A stretch of DNA of 64,000 nt from positions 62,001 to 126,000 of the forward strand of contig NZ_BMRN01000014.1 of assembly GCF_014648655.1 (NCBI RefSeq). Reading direction: 5' to 3'. Source of the DNA: Streptomyces atratus (lineage in GTDB: Bacteria; Actinomycetota; Actinomycetes; Streptomycetales; Streptomycetaceae). Of the stretch, positions 8,446 to 16,618 are shown piece by piece. A program made the translations under genes and the position numbers. The notes beneath the pieces were generated by a model that was not told the origin of the DNA, did not search any database, and saw only the letters and a list, made by a program, of their open reading frames with translations. The number at the start of each line of letters is the position of its first letter. Positions within the stretch are counted from its first letter, which is position 1.

Positions 8446-9018
8446 ATGGACAAGAAGTGGCTGCCCCTGACCGTTGTGCTCGGCGTCGCTGGAGTGGCCG
8501 TCGTGACGGCGAGCCTCTGGCCTGACGCCAAGGAGAAGCCGCCGCTGCCGCAGAGCCTGTGTTACGGGGCGCTTAGCCGGCAGACGGCGGAACTGATCGA
8601 CGACGGCAAGGGGGGCGAGGTCAGCACGGAGGAGTGGGAGAGCAAGGGCCAGGGCGACCTCACGGTGTTCAAGACGTGCCAGGTGATGCGCGCCAATCCA
8701 GATAGCGAGTATCCCCGCGGGATTTACCAACTGATCATCGCGGACTTCCGGAGCGACCCCGGCCCCGGGAAGGACTCCGTCCCCCTCGGCCTCGGATTCA
8801 CCGGCTGGGTCCTCCCCGACGAAGCCAGAGTCACGCTGCCCGCCGGCTGCGCCGCCCGCATGGGTTCGACCTCCCCGTACATCATCGTGACGCTCAAGGC
8901 GCCCTCACAGGAGGAGAAGAAGGGCCTCGTCGACCGGGACACCGCGATCCGCAACAGCGCGACCGTGGTGCGAGAAGCCGCCACCAATCTCGTCAAGCGG
9001 TACGGCTGCAAGGCGTAG
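8446..9018 (+). CDS. Membrane-anchored protein of WXG cassette 2
   Basis: 190 aa, starting three bases after the stop of the 743-aa gene. Residues 5-23 (LPLTVVLGVAGVAVVTASL) form one membrane segment or uncleaved signal anchor with no lipobox Cys. The rest is predicted to be outside the cell. It contains Cys residues in SLCYG, FKTCQV, AGCAARMG and the C-terminal YGCKA, which could make two disulfides. The pattern LC.G.L ... C.V resembles the lipoprotein of cassette 1, so it holds the same slot. Function unknown. Confidence 0.75.
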   Translation: MDKKWLPLTVVLGVAGVAVVTASLWPDAKEKPPLPQSLCYGALSRQTAELIDDGKGGEVSTEEWESKGQGDLTVFKTCQVMRANPDSEYPRGIYQLIIADFRSDPGPGKDSVPLGLGFTGWVLPDEARVTLPAGCAARMGSTSPYIIVTLKAPSQEEKKGLVDRDTAIRNSATVVREAATNLVKRYGCKA

Positions 9019-9248
9019 GACCGGCGTCAGCGGGGGCAGTCGTCGTCCACGGTCCCCGCTGTACGTCGGCGCGATGGGCGGCCTACGGAAGAGCGCTTCG
9101 TCGGGGTGGAGAAGCACTCGGCTGTAGCGCTAGGCCGTGTCGAACCAGTCCAGCGGCAGCCGCATGCTCCGGGTTTTATGCACATCTGAAGCACCGAACC
9201 CCTGGCGAATCACCGGCCGTCAGCGCATTCGCCGCATCAAGCAGGACC

Positions 9249-9684
9249 TCAGTCCGACTCCGACGCACCCACCACCCGCGCGCCTTCGAGCCCCGCAAGC
9301 ACCGCGTCGACCGTCTGCTCCACGCTCTGCCCGGTCGTGTCCAGCCAGAGCCCGATCCGCGGCGTCTCCTCCCGCAGCACCCGGTCCAACGCCTCGACCG
9401 TCCACCCGGCCCCGTAACCGCTTTCGCCCCGCCCCACCTCCCGCTCGGCAACGGCTTGCGGCGCGGGGGCGAGCACGACGACGTACAGCGGCCGCGTACG
9501 TACGAGGACGACATACGCGGCCAGTTCCTCCCCGAGCACCACGTCCTGCACCACCGCGGTCCAGCCCTCACCCGCGTACGCATCGGCCGTCATCGCCGAC
9601 AACCGCTACCGGAGCCGGAGTTGGGCAACCATGCCCTCGTACGCCCCCGGCACCATCTCGGCCCGCCCGGACACCACCATCCGC
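9249..9684 (-). pseudogene. Decayed P-loop kinase copy 2
   Basis: The minus strand repeats the intact kinase from RMVVSGRAEMVPGAYE to the end (…VVQDVVLGEELAAYV…DTTGQSVEQTVDAVLAG…). Codon RYR has become CGG-TAG-CGG, a nonsense mutation. The first 40 or so residues, with the Walker A motif, are missing. The 5' end is joined directly to a fragment of the 133-aa gene on the other strand. This is what a deletion across a locus like 14.9-17.0 kb, removing the DUF397 and XRE genes, would leave. Confidence 0.8.
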
Positions 9685-9944
9685 AGCTGCACCACCTCGA
9701 CACCTTCACCGAGGGCGAACCGGGCCCGGTCGTACGGGAGATCGCGGGTGGCCCGTGGATGTGCTTCCTGATCCCGCCCGGATCGAGCAAGGAGTACGAC
9801 TGGCCACCGGGCGCCAGGTGCTTCGGGCCGGCCGCCCGGTGGCCAGTACGTGGGCATCCCCGCCCCCGACGGCAACACGTACCGCTGAGTTGGCGGTATG
9901 GGGCACCGAGGAAAGGGGAGTTCGTGGACATGGAGCTGCTGTAA
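9685..9944 (+). pseudogene. Fragment of the 133-aa XRE-neighbour gene
   Basis: The plus strand matches 16731-16989 (LHHL..FTEGEPGPVVREIAG, FLIPPGSSKEYDWPPGARCFG). It has lost the first 37 codons and has a one-base gain and a compensating one-base loss inside. It ends in an early TAA where the intact gene reads TAC. The upstream joint to the kinase remnant marks a deletion end point. Confidence 0.78.
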
Positions 9945-9989
9945 CGGCTTGCCCCCGCCGCTGCGGTCGAACCACAACGAGGAACACAC

Positions 9990-10061
9990 GGCCGTGTGCC
10001 CAAGTGGTTCAGGGGCTCGACTGCGACTCGAGTTACACCGGTTCGAATCCGGTCACGGCCC
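9990..10061 (+). tRNA. tRNA-like gene, predicted anticodon GCG (Arg)
   Basis: A full cloverleaf can be drawn. The acceptor stem is GGCCGTG/CACGGCC, seven perfect pairs. There is a short D arm with GG, an anticodon stem CTCGA/TCGAG around the loop CTGCGAC (anticodon GCG at 10023-10025), and a T arm ACCGG-TTCGAAT-CCGGT. No 3' CCA is encoded, and the discriminator base would be C. GCG is unusual for bacterial arginine tRNAs, which normally read CGN with ICG, so this may be a mobile-element tRNA or a decayed gene. Its first 16 bases and upstream flank are repeated at 6182-6220. Confidence 0.65.
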
Positions 10062-10338
10062 CCACGCAGTACGCCCGCCCAGCACGCGTCATCTGTCGCG
10101 CCGGGCCGGCGTCGGCGTCTTTTTCGCCGCGTCTGACGGGAATGCAGGCGCGGCAGGTCGGCGAAGCGGTACGCGGCCGCCTGGGCAAGCGGACCGAGCA
10201 TCCCGACCACGGCCTCATGACCACACTCATCGATCCTGTCCTGGTTGAAGTGCGAGAGATCGCCGGCCGCCATGAGGCAGCGAAGTTCGAGCGCGTACGG
10301 TTCGAGAGGTTTCGAGGGGTGAGGTAGGGCGTTCTGTG
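10062..10338. other. Intergenic region after the tRNA-like gene
   Basis: 277 bases. On the minus strand a short stretch reads DLSHFNQDRIDECGHEAVVGM..., which has protein-like composition and could be the tail of a lost gene, but it merges into low-quality sequence. Nothing firm is present. Confidence 0.3.
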
Positions 10339-11334
10339 TCAGGGCTTGATCTCGCGGTACGCGCTGAGTGCGCTGCCTTCAACCTTGGCGAGCAGTCCCT
10401 GCTGGGTCTGTTCATCCATCTTCCGCTCCTGGGACCACGTACGGGCCATGTCGACACCTTGTGTACGCAGCCGGTCGAAGCGCTCCTCCTCGGAGGCATT
10501 CTTCAGGTTCTGGAGCCATGCCGTCGTGAGATGGGCGGCATGGGGATCCTGATCGCTCTTGGGGGAGGCCTGTCCGTCCAGCAGGCTGTTGAGGACAGCC
10601 GCACGCCACGCCCGTGCCTGATCCTTGTCCTTGCCGTGGGTAGCCGCGTCGGCCATGCCGTTCAGGATGCCGAGAGCGCGGGCGTTCTTCGTTGGCGGCA
10701 GGGAGAGTTCTGTGCCGGTAGCGTCCGCGGGGACGGCGGCGAGCCGCTCGGCTGCGGTGCGAGTTTCTGCCATCCGGAGTAGGGCGTAGGCCTGGGGGTC
10801 CTCGGCCACCGCTCGTAGGGTCTTCCGGAACACGGTGTTGTGGACCGACATGTGGTAGATACCCCCGGCTTCCCAAGGCGGTGTGTCTTGGCCCGCCTTC
10901 AGCACGTACTCACTGTCAAGGCCGGCAAGCATCTCGTGCAGGTCGGGGGCGTAGTCGGCCAGGGCAGTGGCAAGGGGGACGCGCAGCGCAGGGTCGAGGT
11001 CGAGCTTCTTCGATTGCCCGGATCCGAGCGCGAAGAGGACGTCTTTCATGGCCTGCGCCTGTGCTTGAGTGTGACGGCCGGGTTCGCTGCCCGCAGTCGC
11101 TTTTGCGATGGCCTCTCCGAGTGCCGTGCAGTTCATGCCGGGGTGAACATCCACCCCCACCGACTTCTGTACGCTCGCGTCCTCGGCCAGGCCATTGCAG
11201 GGTGGGGATATCTCACGCCCGAGAAAAAACCACGCCGCGATAGTGCCCAGCAGTACCAGGCCTACTCCGGCGGCGGCCCATGCTTTCACCGGAACGGCTC
11301 GGCGCTGTGTACTCCCCGCCATGGCTATCCCCAT
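10339..11334 (-). CDS. Membrane-anchored half-size WXG-protein paralog (cassette 3)
   Basis: 331 aa. One transmembrane helix at about residues 15-40 (VPVKAWAAAGVGLVLLGTIAAWFFLG) is followed by an extracytoplasmic domain. That domain resembles the C-terminal third of the 758-aa neighbour: VPLATALADYAPDLHEMLAGLDSEY here against EPLAHALATYTADTHEILGGLDSKY there, then a matching VFRKTLRAVAEDPQAYALL block. It therefore seems to be a membrane-tethered copy of that domain. It lies 15 nt downstream of the 758-aa gene. The ATG at 11322, four codons on, is an alternative start, because GAGAGGA abuts the first ATG too closely. Two Cys residues (PPCNG, GMNCTA) follow the membrane segment. Confidence 0.75.
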   Translation of the reverse strand: MGIAMAGSTQRRAVPVKAWAAAGVGLVLLGTIAAWFFLGREISPPCNGLAEDASVQKSVGVDVHPGMNCTALGEAIAKATAGSEPGRHTQAQAQAMKDVLFALGSGQSKKLDLDPALRVPLATALADYAPDLHEMLAGLDSEYVLKAGQDTPPWEAGGIYHMSVHNTVFRKTLRAVAEDPQAYALLRMAETRTAAERLAAVPADATGTELSLPPTKNARALGILNGMADAATHGKDKDQARAWRAAVLNSLLDGQASPKSDQDPHAAHLTTAWLQNLKNASEEERFDRLRTQGVDMARTWSQERKMDEQTQQGLLAKVEGSALSAYREIKP

Positions 11335-11349
11335 TCCTCTCGTGCCCGA

Positions 11350-13626
11350 TCAGTTGGTCGTATCAGTCAGGTACTTGTGAGCTGTTTCGGTGCCGCGGAC
11401 ACGTCCTTCGAGGACATCCCGGGTGTAGTCCTGGATATCGCTCTCCGAGATGTCCGCCCGGTCGTTGGCCCACTCACGGATCAAGATCGGTGCTTGTGTG
11501 TTGACGGAAAGGTATTCGTCCGCGATCTGGGGATTGGCCTTGGCGTCGACCTCGCCCTTCATGCGGTTGCCCCACTCCCAGGCCCAGGTGTCGACTCCAC
11601 GTTGGATCGAGTCGCCGAAGGCGATGGAGACACCGCCGGCCGTGGTGAAGTACATGGGAGTCACCGCACCGCCGATGACGTGGTAGGCGAGCTTCGCCTT
11701 CCAGTCGGCCTCGCTGTATCCGGCCATCCGGCCGTCGTTGATTACGTCCTCCCGGATGGAACTCATGACGCCCAGAGCTGTGCCCGCCTTGTTGATCGGG
11801 TTGGTGAGCTCCGATCCCTGTGCCCCCTTGGGTATCTGCTCCAGGGAGAGGTCGATGTACCGGGACTCCGCTTTGTGGAGCGTTCCGTAGGCTTCCGGGT
11901 CCTCCGAGAGTCCGCGCATGAACTGCACGAGGTCCTTCTGGCTGACGGCCATGTGGGTCTTGTCGCCGTCCTGGAAGTACCCCGCCCCGGCCGCGGAGAT
12001 GTACTTGGAGTCGAGACCTCCGAGGATTTCGTGGGTGTCTGCGGTGTACGTGGCCAGGGCATGGGCCAGAGGCTCACGCATGTTCTCGTGCACCTTCTGG
12101 TCAGGTCCGAGCCCACTGATTACGTCGTGCATGATGCGCGCCTGCCCCTCGGTGTGAGGGGTCGCAGGCCAAGGGTCCTGGTTGGGGCCGAGCGGTGTGT
12201 GGCCGGTCGTCGAGGATTCCAGGAGGAGTCCCAGACCGGTGCGAGCATCCGTGCCCTCGCTCTCGGTGTCGTTGTGCGTCTCGATGTTGCCGTGCCAGAC
12301 GGGAGTATCGTTGAACTTCCAGTCGCGTTCCTTCAGCAGGTACTGGAGGTTGTCGTTCTTGTGATCCGCACCGGGATCGAGATACGACGTGGCAACTGCG
12401 GGGTCCTTGGACATGATGCCGAGTAGGCCGTCGAGCGGGTCGTTGGCGAACCATCCGCCGTTCTTGCCGCTGAAATCGCCCTGCAGGTCCCAGATATTCG
12501 GGTCGCCACCGCGCTTCTTGTCCTCCGCCGACCGGATGTCGTCCGCCAGGTCGTGCATGAACGGTGCCGAGTACCCATCGCCGTTCTGCATGAGAGTGAT
12601 CAAACTCTGATAACCCCGGACCTGCTGCCCGTGACCGCGGCTGATGGTGTTCGGGCCCTCGGCGGCTTCCTTGAGGTTGAACTTTTCTACGCCTGCCGTC
12701 TTCAACTGCTCCCGGAAGTCCTTGTAAAATTTCGACTTCGGGTCCTGCATCGCGTTGGACAGGGAGTTGGCGAGACCCTTCTGGAGGTCCAGGTAGGTCT
12801 GCTTGCCCTTCTTGTCGTCCTGGTAGGCAAGATCATTGAGCTTGTTGGTGAACTGAAGAGTGTTCTGAGCGCCCATCCCGTTAAGGAATGTCTGTGTGAA
12901 CTCGGTGCGGCCGGAGTTGTCGCGGAAGGAACGATTCAGCTCGGCGTAGTCGGCGGCGGATACCTTGTCGCCGCTGTTGATGCGGGTGGCGATGTCCTCG
13001 GCGTTGCGGGCCTCGTAGACCTCGATGTCGTTCTGCGCGTCGACGTTGAAGCCGTTGTACGTCTCGTCGTTGCCCTTGCCGAAGGCGTCCTTGTTGCTGT
13101 CGACACCCACCGCGTCGAGCGCAATCTTGACGCCCTGGTCGGCCTCCGACACGGCCTTCACACAGTCGTCGAGGTGCTGCTGCCACTTCGTGACGGCCTT
13201 CTGGACTTCGGCCTTGCCGTCCGGGTCGTGCTGGTAGGCGCTTCGCTGGGACGGGGTGAGCTTTGCGTAGTCGAAGGCGACGTTCCCCTGTTCGGAGACG
13301 AACATACCGGCGGCTATCGCCTCCTCCCGTGCGGTTTCAAGTCTGTTCTTCAGGTCGGTGAATTGGCCGTGGGCGTCTCGCAGCAGCCCGGCGATGGCCT
13401 TGGCCTGGATCTGTGCCGCGGAGTACTCGTACCGGGTGGCGGCGAAGTTCGTGTGAGCGACGCCGGCGCTGATGCCGGTCCAGTTCTGGCCCATGGTGAT
13501 CTTCTGGACGGTGTCGCCGTACCGGTCTTCGACCTTCTTGATCTCACCGGCCATGGATTCCCACTTGTCGGCCGCCGCCGTCAGCAGGCCCAGATCCGTC
13601 GTCATTACTTCGTAGTACGTCAGCAC
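11350..13626 (-). CDS. Large WXG100-domain protein, cassette 3
   Basis: 758 aa with a GTG start, 12 nt after the partner gene. N-terminal MLTYYEVMTTDLG and W49-T-G51 match the other cassettes position for position. The family motifs are present: MFVSEQGNVAF, DPLDGLLGIMSKDPAVATSYL-like, NLQYLLKERDW, LALGLLLESSTTG-like, EPLAHALATYTADTHEILGG, and a hydrophobic GGVSIAFGDSIQRGVDTW near the C-terminus. No transmembrane helix or enzymatic signature is evident. It is a paralog of the cassette 1, 2 and 4 proteins and is probably a type VII-associated secreted or surface protein. Confidence 0.8.
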   Translation of the reverse strand: MLTYYEVMTTDLGLLTAAADKWESMAGEIKKVEDRYGDTVQKITMGQNWTGISAGVAHTNFAATRYEYSAAQIQAKAIAGLLRDAHGQFTDLKNRLETAREEAIAAGMFVSEQGNVAFDYAKLTPSQRSAYQHDPDGKAEVQKAVTKWQQHLDDCVKAVSEADQGVKIALDAVGVDSNKDAFGKGNDETYNGFNVDAQNDIEVYEARNAEDIATRINSGDKVSAADYAELNRSFRDNSGRTEFTQTFLNGMGAQNTLQFTNKLNDLAYQDDKKGKQTYLDLQKGLANSLSNAMQDPKSKFYKDFREQLKTAGVEKFNLKEAAEGPNTISRGHGQQVRGYQSLITLMQNGDGYSAPFMHDLADDIRSAEDKKRGGDPNIWDLQGDFSGKNGGWFANDPLDGLLGIMSKDPAVATSYLDPGADHKNDNLQYLLKERDWKFNDTPVWHGNIETHNDTESEGTDARTGLGLLLESSTTGHTPLGPNQDPWPATPHTEGQARIMHDVISGLGPDQKVHENMREPLAHALATYTADTHEILGGLDSKYISAAGAGYFQDGDKTHMAVSQKDLVQFMRGLSEDPEAYGTLHKAESRYIDLSLEQIPKGAQGSELTNPINKAGTALGVMSSIREDVINDGRMAGYSEADWKAKLAYHVIGGAVTPMYFTTAGGVSIAFGDSIQRGVDTWAWEWGNRMKGEVDAKANPQIADEYLSVNTQAPILIREWANDRADISESDIQDYTRDVLEGRVRGTETAHKYLTDTTN

Positions 13627-13638
13627 CCGCGACTACCC

Positions 13639-14076
13639 CTATACGCCGTGAAGCTTCGACCGGCCGATCGGACGGAACTGGTCACCCAGATCGATGTCAT
13701 TGCGCACGATGAGACCATATGCCCCACGCAGCGCGATCTTCTCCGAACCAAGTCGGCCCATCAGAACCTTGACCTGCTTGTCCCAGGTGTCCGCGAGCTT
13801 CTTCAGGCCCGCTGCGGTATCCCACCCGTCGAAGCCCTTGACCGCGGTGTTGGTCGCCTCGTCAGCGTGCCCCGTGGATGTCTTCGTCTTGTGCTCGAGC
13901 TCATGTTCGATCGTGTTCGCAGCCGCGTTCTTCTCCGCCGGTGTGGACGCGAACGTCCCCGATCCCCCAGGCGCCAGCGGCCCCGCCGGAGCACCTGTGC
14001 CGTTCAACCGCATGTGCACCCGCTCATCGCCCGCACCAGAGCGCGACTGGCGCCACTCCTGGTCGAAATCCTCCAT
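13639..14076 (-). CDS. Small EW/MRLN partner protein, cassette 3
   Basis: 145 aa. The ATG is preceded by GGAGGG with six bases of spacing, the clearest ribosome site among the partners. N-terminus MEDFDQEWRQSRS...VHMRLNGTG parallels the cassette 1 and 4 partners. A Pro/Gly-rich loop (APAGPLAPGGSG) follows, then helices and the segment DTWDKQVKVLMGRLGSEKIALRG. It has no Cys and no signal peptide. It is encoded just upstream of the 758-aa protein, so it likely acts as its partner or chaperone. Function inferred from position only. Confidence 0.72.
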   Translation of the reverse strand: MEDFDQEWRQSRSGAGDERVHMRLNGTGAPAGPLAPGGSGTFASTPAEKNAAANTIEHELEHKTKTSTGHADEATNTAVKGFDGWDTAAGLKKLADTWDKQVKVLMGRLGSEKIALRGAYGLIVRNDIDLGDQFRPIGRSKLHGV

Positions 14077-14226
14077 GCTGTGCCCTCCCCATCGGCCTCG
14101 TGATCATAGACATGGCAACTGCACACGTGCCAAGCTCGTTGTGGCCCGCCGCGGCTCGCCCGCACGGAGATCTGTTGCGCAGCGCCCGATCGCGTTGGCA
14201 ACCCGCACCACCGCTCTGCCGGAGAC

Positions 14227-14609
14227 TCAGTCGTGTGGCCGCACGCCGAGCCCGTCGCGGTGTGCCAGGCGGGAGAGGATCTCGGCGTACACGATCGCGA
14301 AAATGGTCACTATGACCGCCAGCGCGAGGACGCCCAGCAGCGCGGGTCACTGGCGCAGCGGGTCGCGGCACAGGCTGACCTCGGACGGCGGACCGACCAG
14401 CGGGCCTCGGCAGAGGGCTCCGTCCCCGAACTCGGGGCCGTAGTCGGCGAGCAAGAGGAAGGCGAACCATCCCCAGATCACCAGGGCCAGGAGCATCCAC
14501 GCGATCGACCACGCCTCGATGCGGTGTGCTTGCTGACGCTCCTGCTCGGCATGCGCCGGTGCGGTATTGGCAGGATCGGGCGCTTGCTGGCCCGCACGTC
14601 GGCAGTCAT
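14227..14609 (-). pseudogene. Broken two-TM membrane protein gene
   Basis: A natural start is visible at ATG 14609 (GAGGGCGAG before it), but a frame change is needed within the first 15 codons. Then comes AEQERQQAHRIEAWSIAW MLLALVIWGWFAFLLLADYGPEFGD, a clear membrane helix. At 14347-14349 a TGA interrupts PLRQ|PALLG, where TGG (Trp) is expected. After it the frame continues with a second helix (LLGVLALAVIVTIFAIVYAEIL) and ends at 14227. At least two lesions, so a pseudogene, unless the bases are sequencing errors. Confidence 0.62.
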
Positions 14610-14898
14610 CTCGCCCTCTTGGCCAACGGTGAACGGACTGCAGTTCATCACACCGAGCGGAGCCCAGTGCGGAATCGGCCTCTTCACCACCGACCCAGTT
14701 GCTGCAAGGCTGAGTTGACCTATGCAAGGGCCGCCGCAAAAGGATACGCAGAACGCATGAACTCCTACTGTGCGTGAACTCTGCGCCTACGCGCACCCTG
14801 GATCTGACCGACGAGATCACCGCCGAGCTGACCACGCTCGTCGGCTTCGACCAGGACCTCAGGGCCGAGGCGAGCAGGTGGTCGAACCTCCTGCCGCC

Positions 14899-15465
14899 TC
14901 AGGCCTCGAACGCCCCCACTACCCGCGCCCGCTCAAGACCCGCAAGCACCGCGTCGACCGTCTGCTCCACGGTCTGCCCGGTCGTGTCCAGCCAGAGCCC
15001 GATCCGCGGCGTCTCCTCCCGCAGCACCCGGTCCAGCGACTCGACCGTCCACCCGGCCCCATAACCGTTCTTGCCCCGCCCGGCCTCCCGCTCTGCAACG
15101 GCCCGCGGCGCGGGAGCGAGCACGACGACGTACAGCGGCCGGGTCCGTACGCGCTCGACGTACCCGGCCAACTCCTCCCCCAGCACCACGTCCTGCACCA
15201 CCGCGGTCCAGCCCTCACCCGCGTACGCATCGGCCGTCATCGCGGACAACCGGTACCGGAGCCGGAGTTGGGCGGCGGCCTCCTCGTACGCCCCCGGCAC
15301 CATCTCTGCCCGCCCGGACACCACCATCCGCCGGAAGACATCCCCCCGCACATGGACAGCCCGCGGCAGCCGCTCGGCGAGGGCCTGGGCAACGGTGGAC
15401 TTCCCGGAGGCCATCACGCCGGTGATGAGGACGACGGCGGGGCCGGGATCAGCAGCTCGCAACAC
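14899..15465 (-). CDS. P-loop AAA-type kinase/phosphotransferase (intact copy)
   Basis: 188 aa. Starts at a GTG eight bases after the DUF397 stop. Walker A is GVMASGKST at residues 16-24. The downstream pattern HVRGDVFRRM, VVQDVV and LYVVVLAP with a C-terminal DTTGQTVEQTVD resembles small nucleotide or antibiotic kinases of the chloramphenicol-phosphotransferase/shikimate-kinase fold. The substrate is not known. It is probably co-transcribed with the XRE regulator and DUF397 gene upstream. Two broken copies at 5.7 and 9.2 kb show that the module has been duplicated locally. Confidence 0.85.
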   Translation of the reverse strand: MLRAADPGPAVVLITGVMASGKSTVAQALAERLPRAVHVRGDVFRRMVVSGRAEMVPGAYEEAAAQLRLRYRLSAMTADAYAGEGWTAVVQDVVLGEELAGYVERVRTRPLYVVVLAPAPRAVAEREAGRGKNGYGAGWTVESLDRVLREETPRIGLWLDTTGQTVEQTVDAVLAGLERARVVGAFEA

Positions 15466-15473
15466 GTTCGCGG

Positions 15474-15722
15474 TCAGCCCGCGACGGCGCCGGCCAGGAA
15501 AGCGGTCCAGGCGGCGGAGGAGACGGCGAAGGTGGGGCCGTCCGTGACCTTGGAGTCACGGACGTGGACGGTGTGGGGGCAAGTGGCGACTTCGACGCAG
15601 GCCTCGCCCTCGTTGTTGCTGTAGCTGGACTTGCGCCAGTCGTAGGCGACTTCGACGCAGGCGCCGCCCTCGTTGTTGCTGTAGCTGGACGTGAACCAGG
15701 TGAGCTCGGGCCCGGTGGTCAC
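15474..15722 (-). CDS. DUF397 protein with internally duplicated SSYSNNEG motif
   Basis: 82 aa. DUF397 proteins are small partners of XRE/DUF5753 regulators in actinomycetes (WhiJ-type systems), and here the GTG start overlaps the regulator's stop (GTGA). The usual single motif W.KSSYSNNEGG.CVEVA occurs twice in tandem with a 60-bp period (15585-15644 and 15645 onward). It is followed by the normal VRDSK...GP.F....AW..F end. The repeat explains why the protein is about 20 residues longer than usual. It probably antagonises the regulator, as inferred for the family. Confidence 0.88.
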   Translation of the reverse strand: MTTGPELTWFTSSYSNNEGGACVEVAYDWRKSSYSNNEGEACVEVATCPHTVHVRDSKVTDGPTFAVSSAAWTAFLAGAVAG

Positions 15723-16555
15723 AGTTGCCTCGCCTTCGTTTCGATGATCTCCGCCGACTTCCAGGGGTTGAGCGCCTGGGCCCGCAGGATGCCGAAGAGA
15801 TCGAACGTGTCGCCCACCTGCTCCGGCCTGGCGATCAACCTACCGCCGCCCTGGCTCTCCGCGAAGACCAGATTGCGGCCTTCCGCCGTACACATCAACT
15901 GCATGGGCCCGTTCAACCCCGCGTGGGTGTGCTGATCCGAGGGCATCACCTGCACGGTGAGATGGTTCATCCGCCGCATGCACTCCAGCAGATGCAGCAA
16001 CTGCTCCTTCAGCACCTCCGCGCCGCCGAGCGTCCGGTCCAGGACCGACTCCTCGATGACGAACCCGACGTACGGCGGCGGCGTGCGCATCAGCACCGCC
16101 TGCCGTTCCAGCCGTGCCTCGACGTGCCGGACGATCTCGTCCTCGGTGTACGCGGGTTTGCGCGCCCGGTAGAGGGCGTACGCGTACGCCTCCGTCTGGA
16201 GCAGCCCCGGGATCAGCATCGTCTCGTACGCGCTGATGACCCGCGCCTGCCGTTCCAGCCGCGCCCAGTCCAGGAACTTCGCCGGGTACTTCTCCTCATC
16301 GACCAGCTCGATGCACGCCTTCAGCGCACCGCCCGCGACGAAGACCCGGTCCGCGTCGGCCAGCAGCTCCAGCGACGGAATGCGCTCAGCCCGCTCGACC
16401 GCCCCCATCAGCGACTCCGAGATCAACAGCTTGTCCGCCGCGTCCTTCTGCGTGAGCCCGGCTCGCACCCGATGAATACGGATCAGTTCGCCCACGAGCC
16501 GCCTCACCTGCGACGGTTCACCACTCGTCCCCACAGCCACCACCACCCTCCCCAC
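15719..16555 (-). CDS. XRE-family regulator with DUF5753 domain
   Basis: 278 aa as drawn; true start may be one of several GTG codons within the first 12 residues. The N-terminal helix-turn-helix (LVGELIRIHRVRAGLTQKDAADKLLISESLMGAVERAERIP) is followed by a DUF5753 domain with FLDWARLERQARVISAYETMLIPGLLQTEAYA and the typical VQVMP...H.GL.G. This is a WhiJ-type developmental regulator architecture common in Streptomyces. It overlaps the DUF397 gene by four bases and is divergent from the 133-aa gene, with which it forms a recurrent group. Confidence 0.9.
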   Translation of the reverse strand: MGRVVVAVGTSGEPSQVRRLVGELIRIHRVRAGLTQKDAADKLLISESLMGAVERAERIPSLELLADADRVFVAGGALKACIELVDEEKYPAKFLDWARLERQARVISAYETMLIPGLLQTEAYAYALYRARKPAYTEDEIVRHVEARLERQAVLMRTPPPYVGFVIEESVLDRTLGGAEVLKEQLLHLLECMRRMNHLTVQVMPSDQHTHAGLNGPMQLMCTAEGRNLVFAESQGGGRLIARPEQVGDTFDLFGILRAQALNPWKSAEIIETKARQL

Positions 16556-16618
16556 ATCACGTCGATGTGGACCGTGTCCTCCTGGTCACGCTACGCAGCC
16601 ATCGGAATCCTTGGGGTC

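Noticed and set aside
14899..15310. Possible CRISPR or direct-repeat array from the recurrent sequences at 5.7, 9.3 and 15.0 kb
   Set aside because: The similarity is gene-length homology to a P-loop kinase with decay, with no short regular repeats and spacers.
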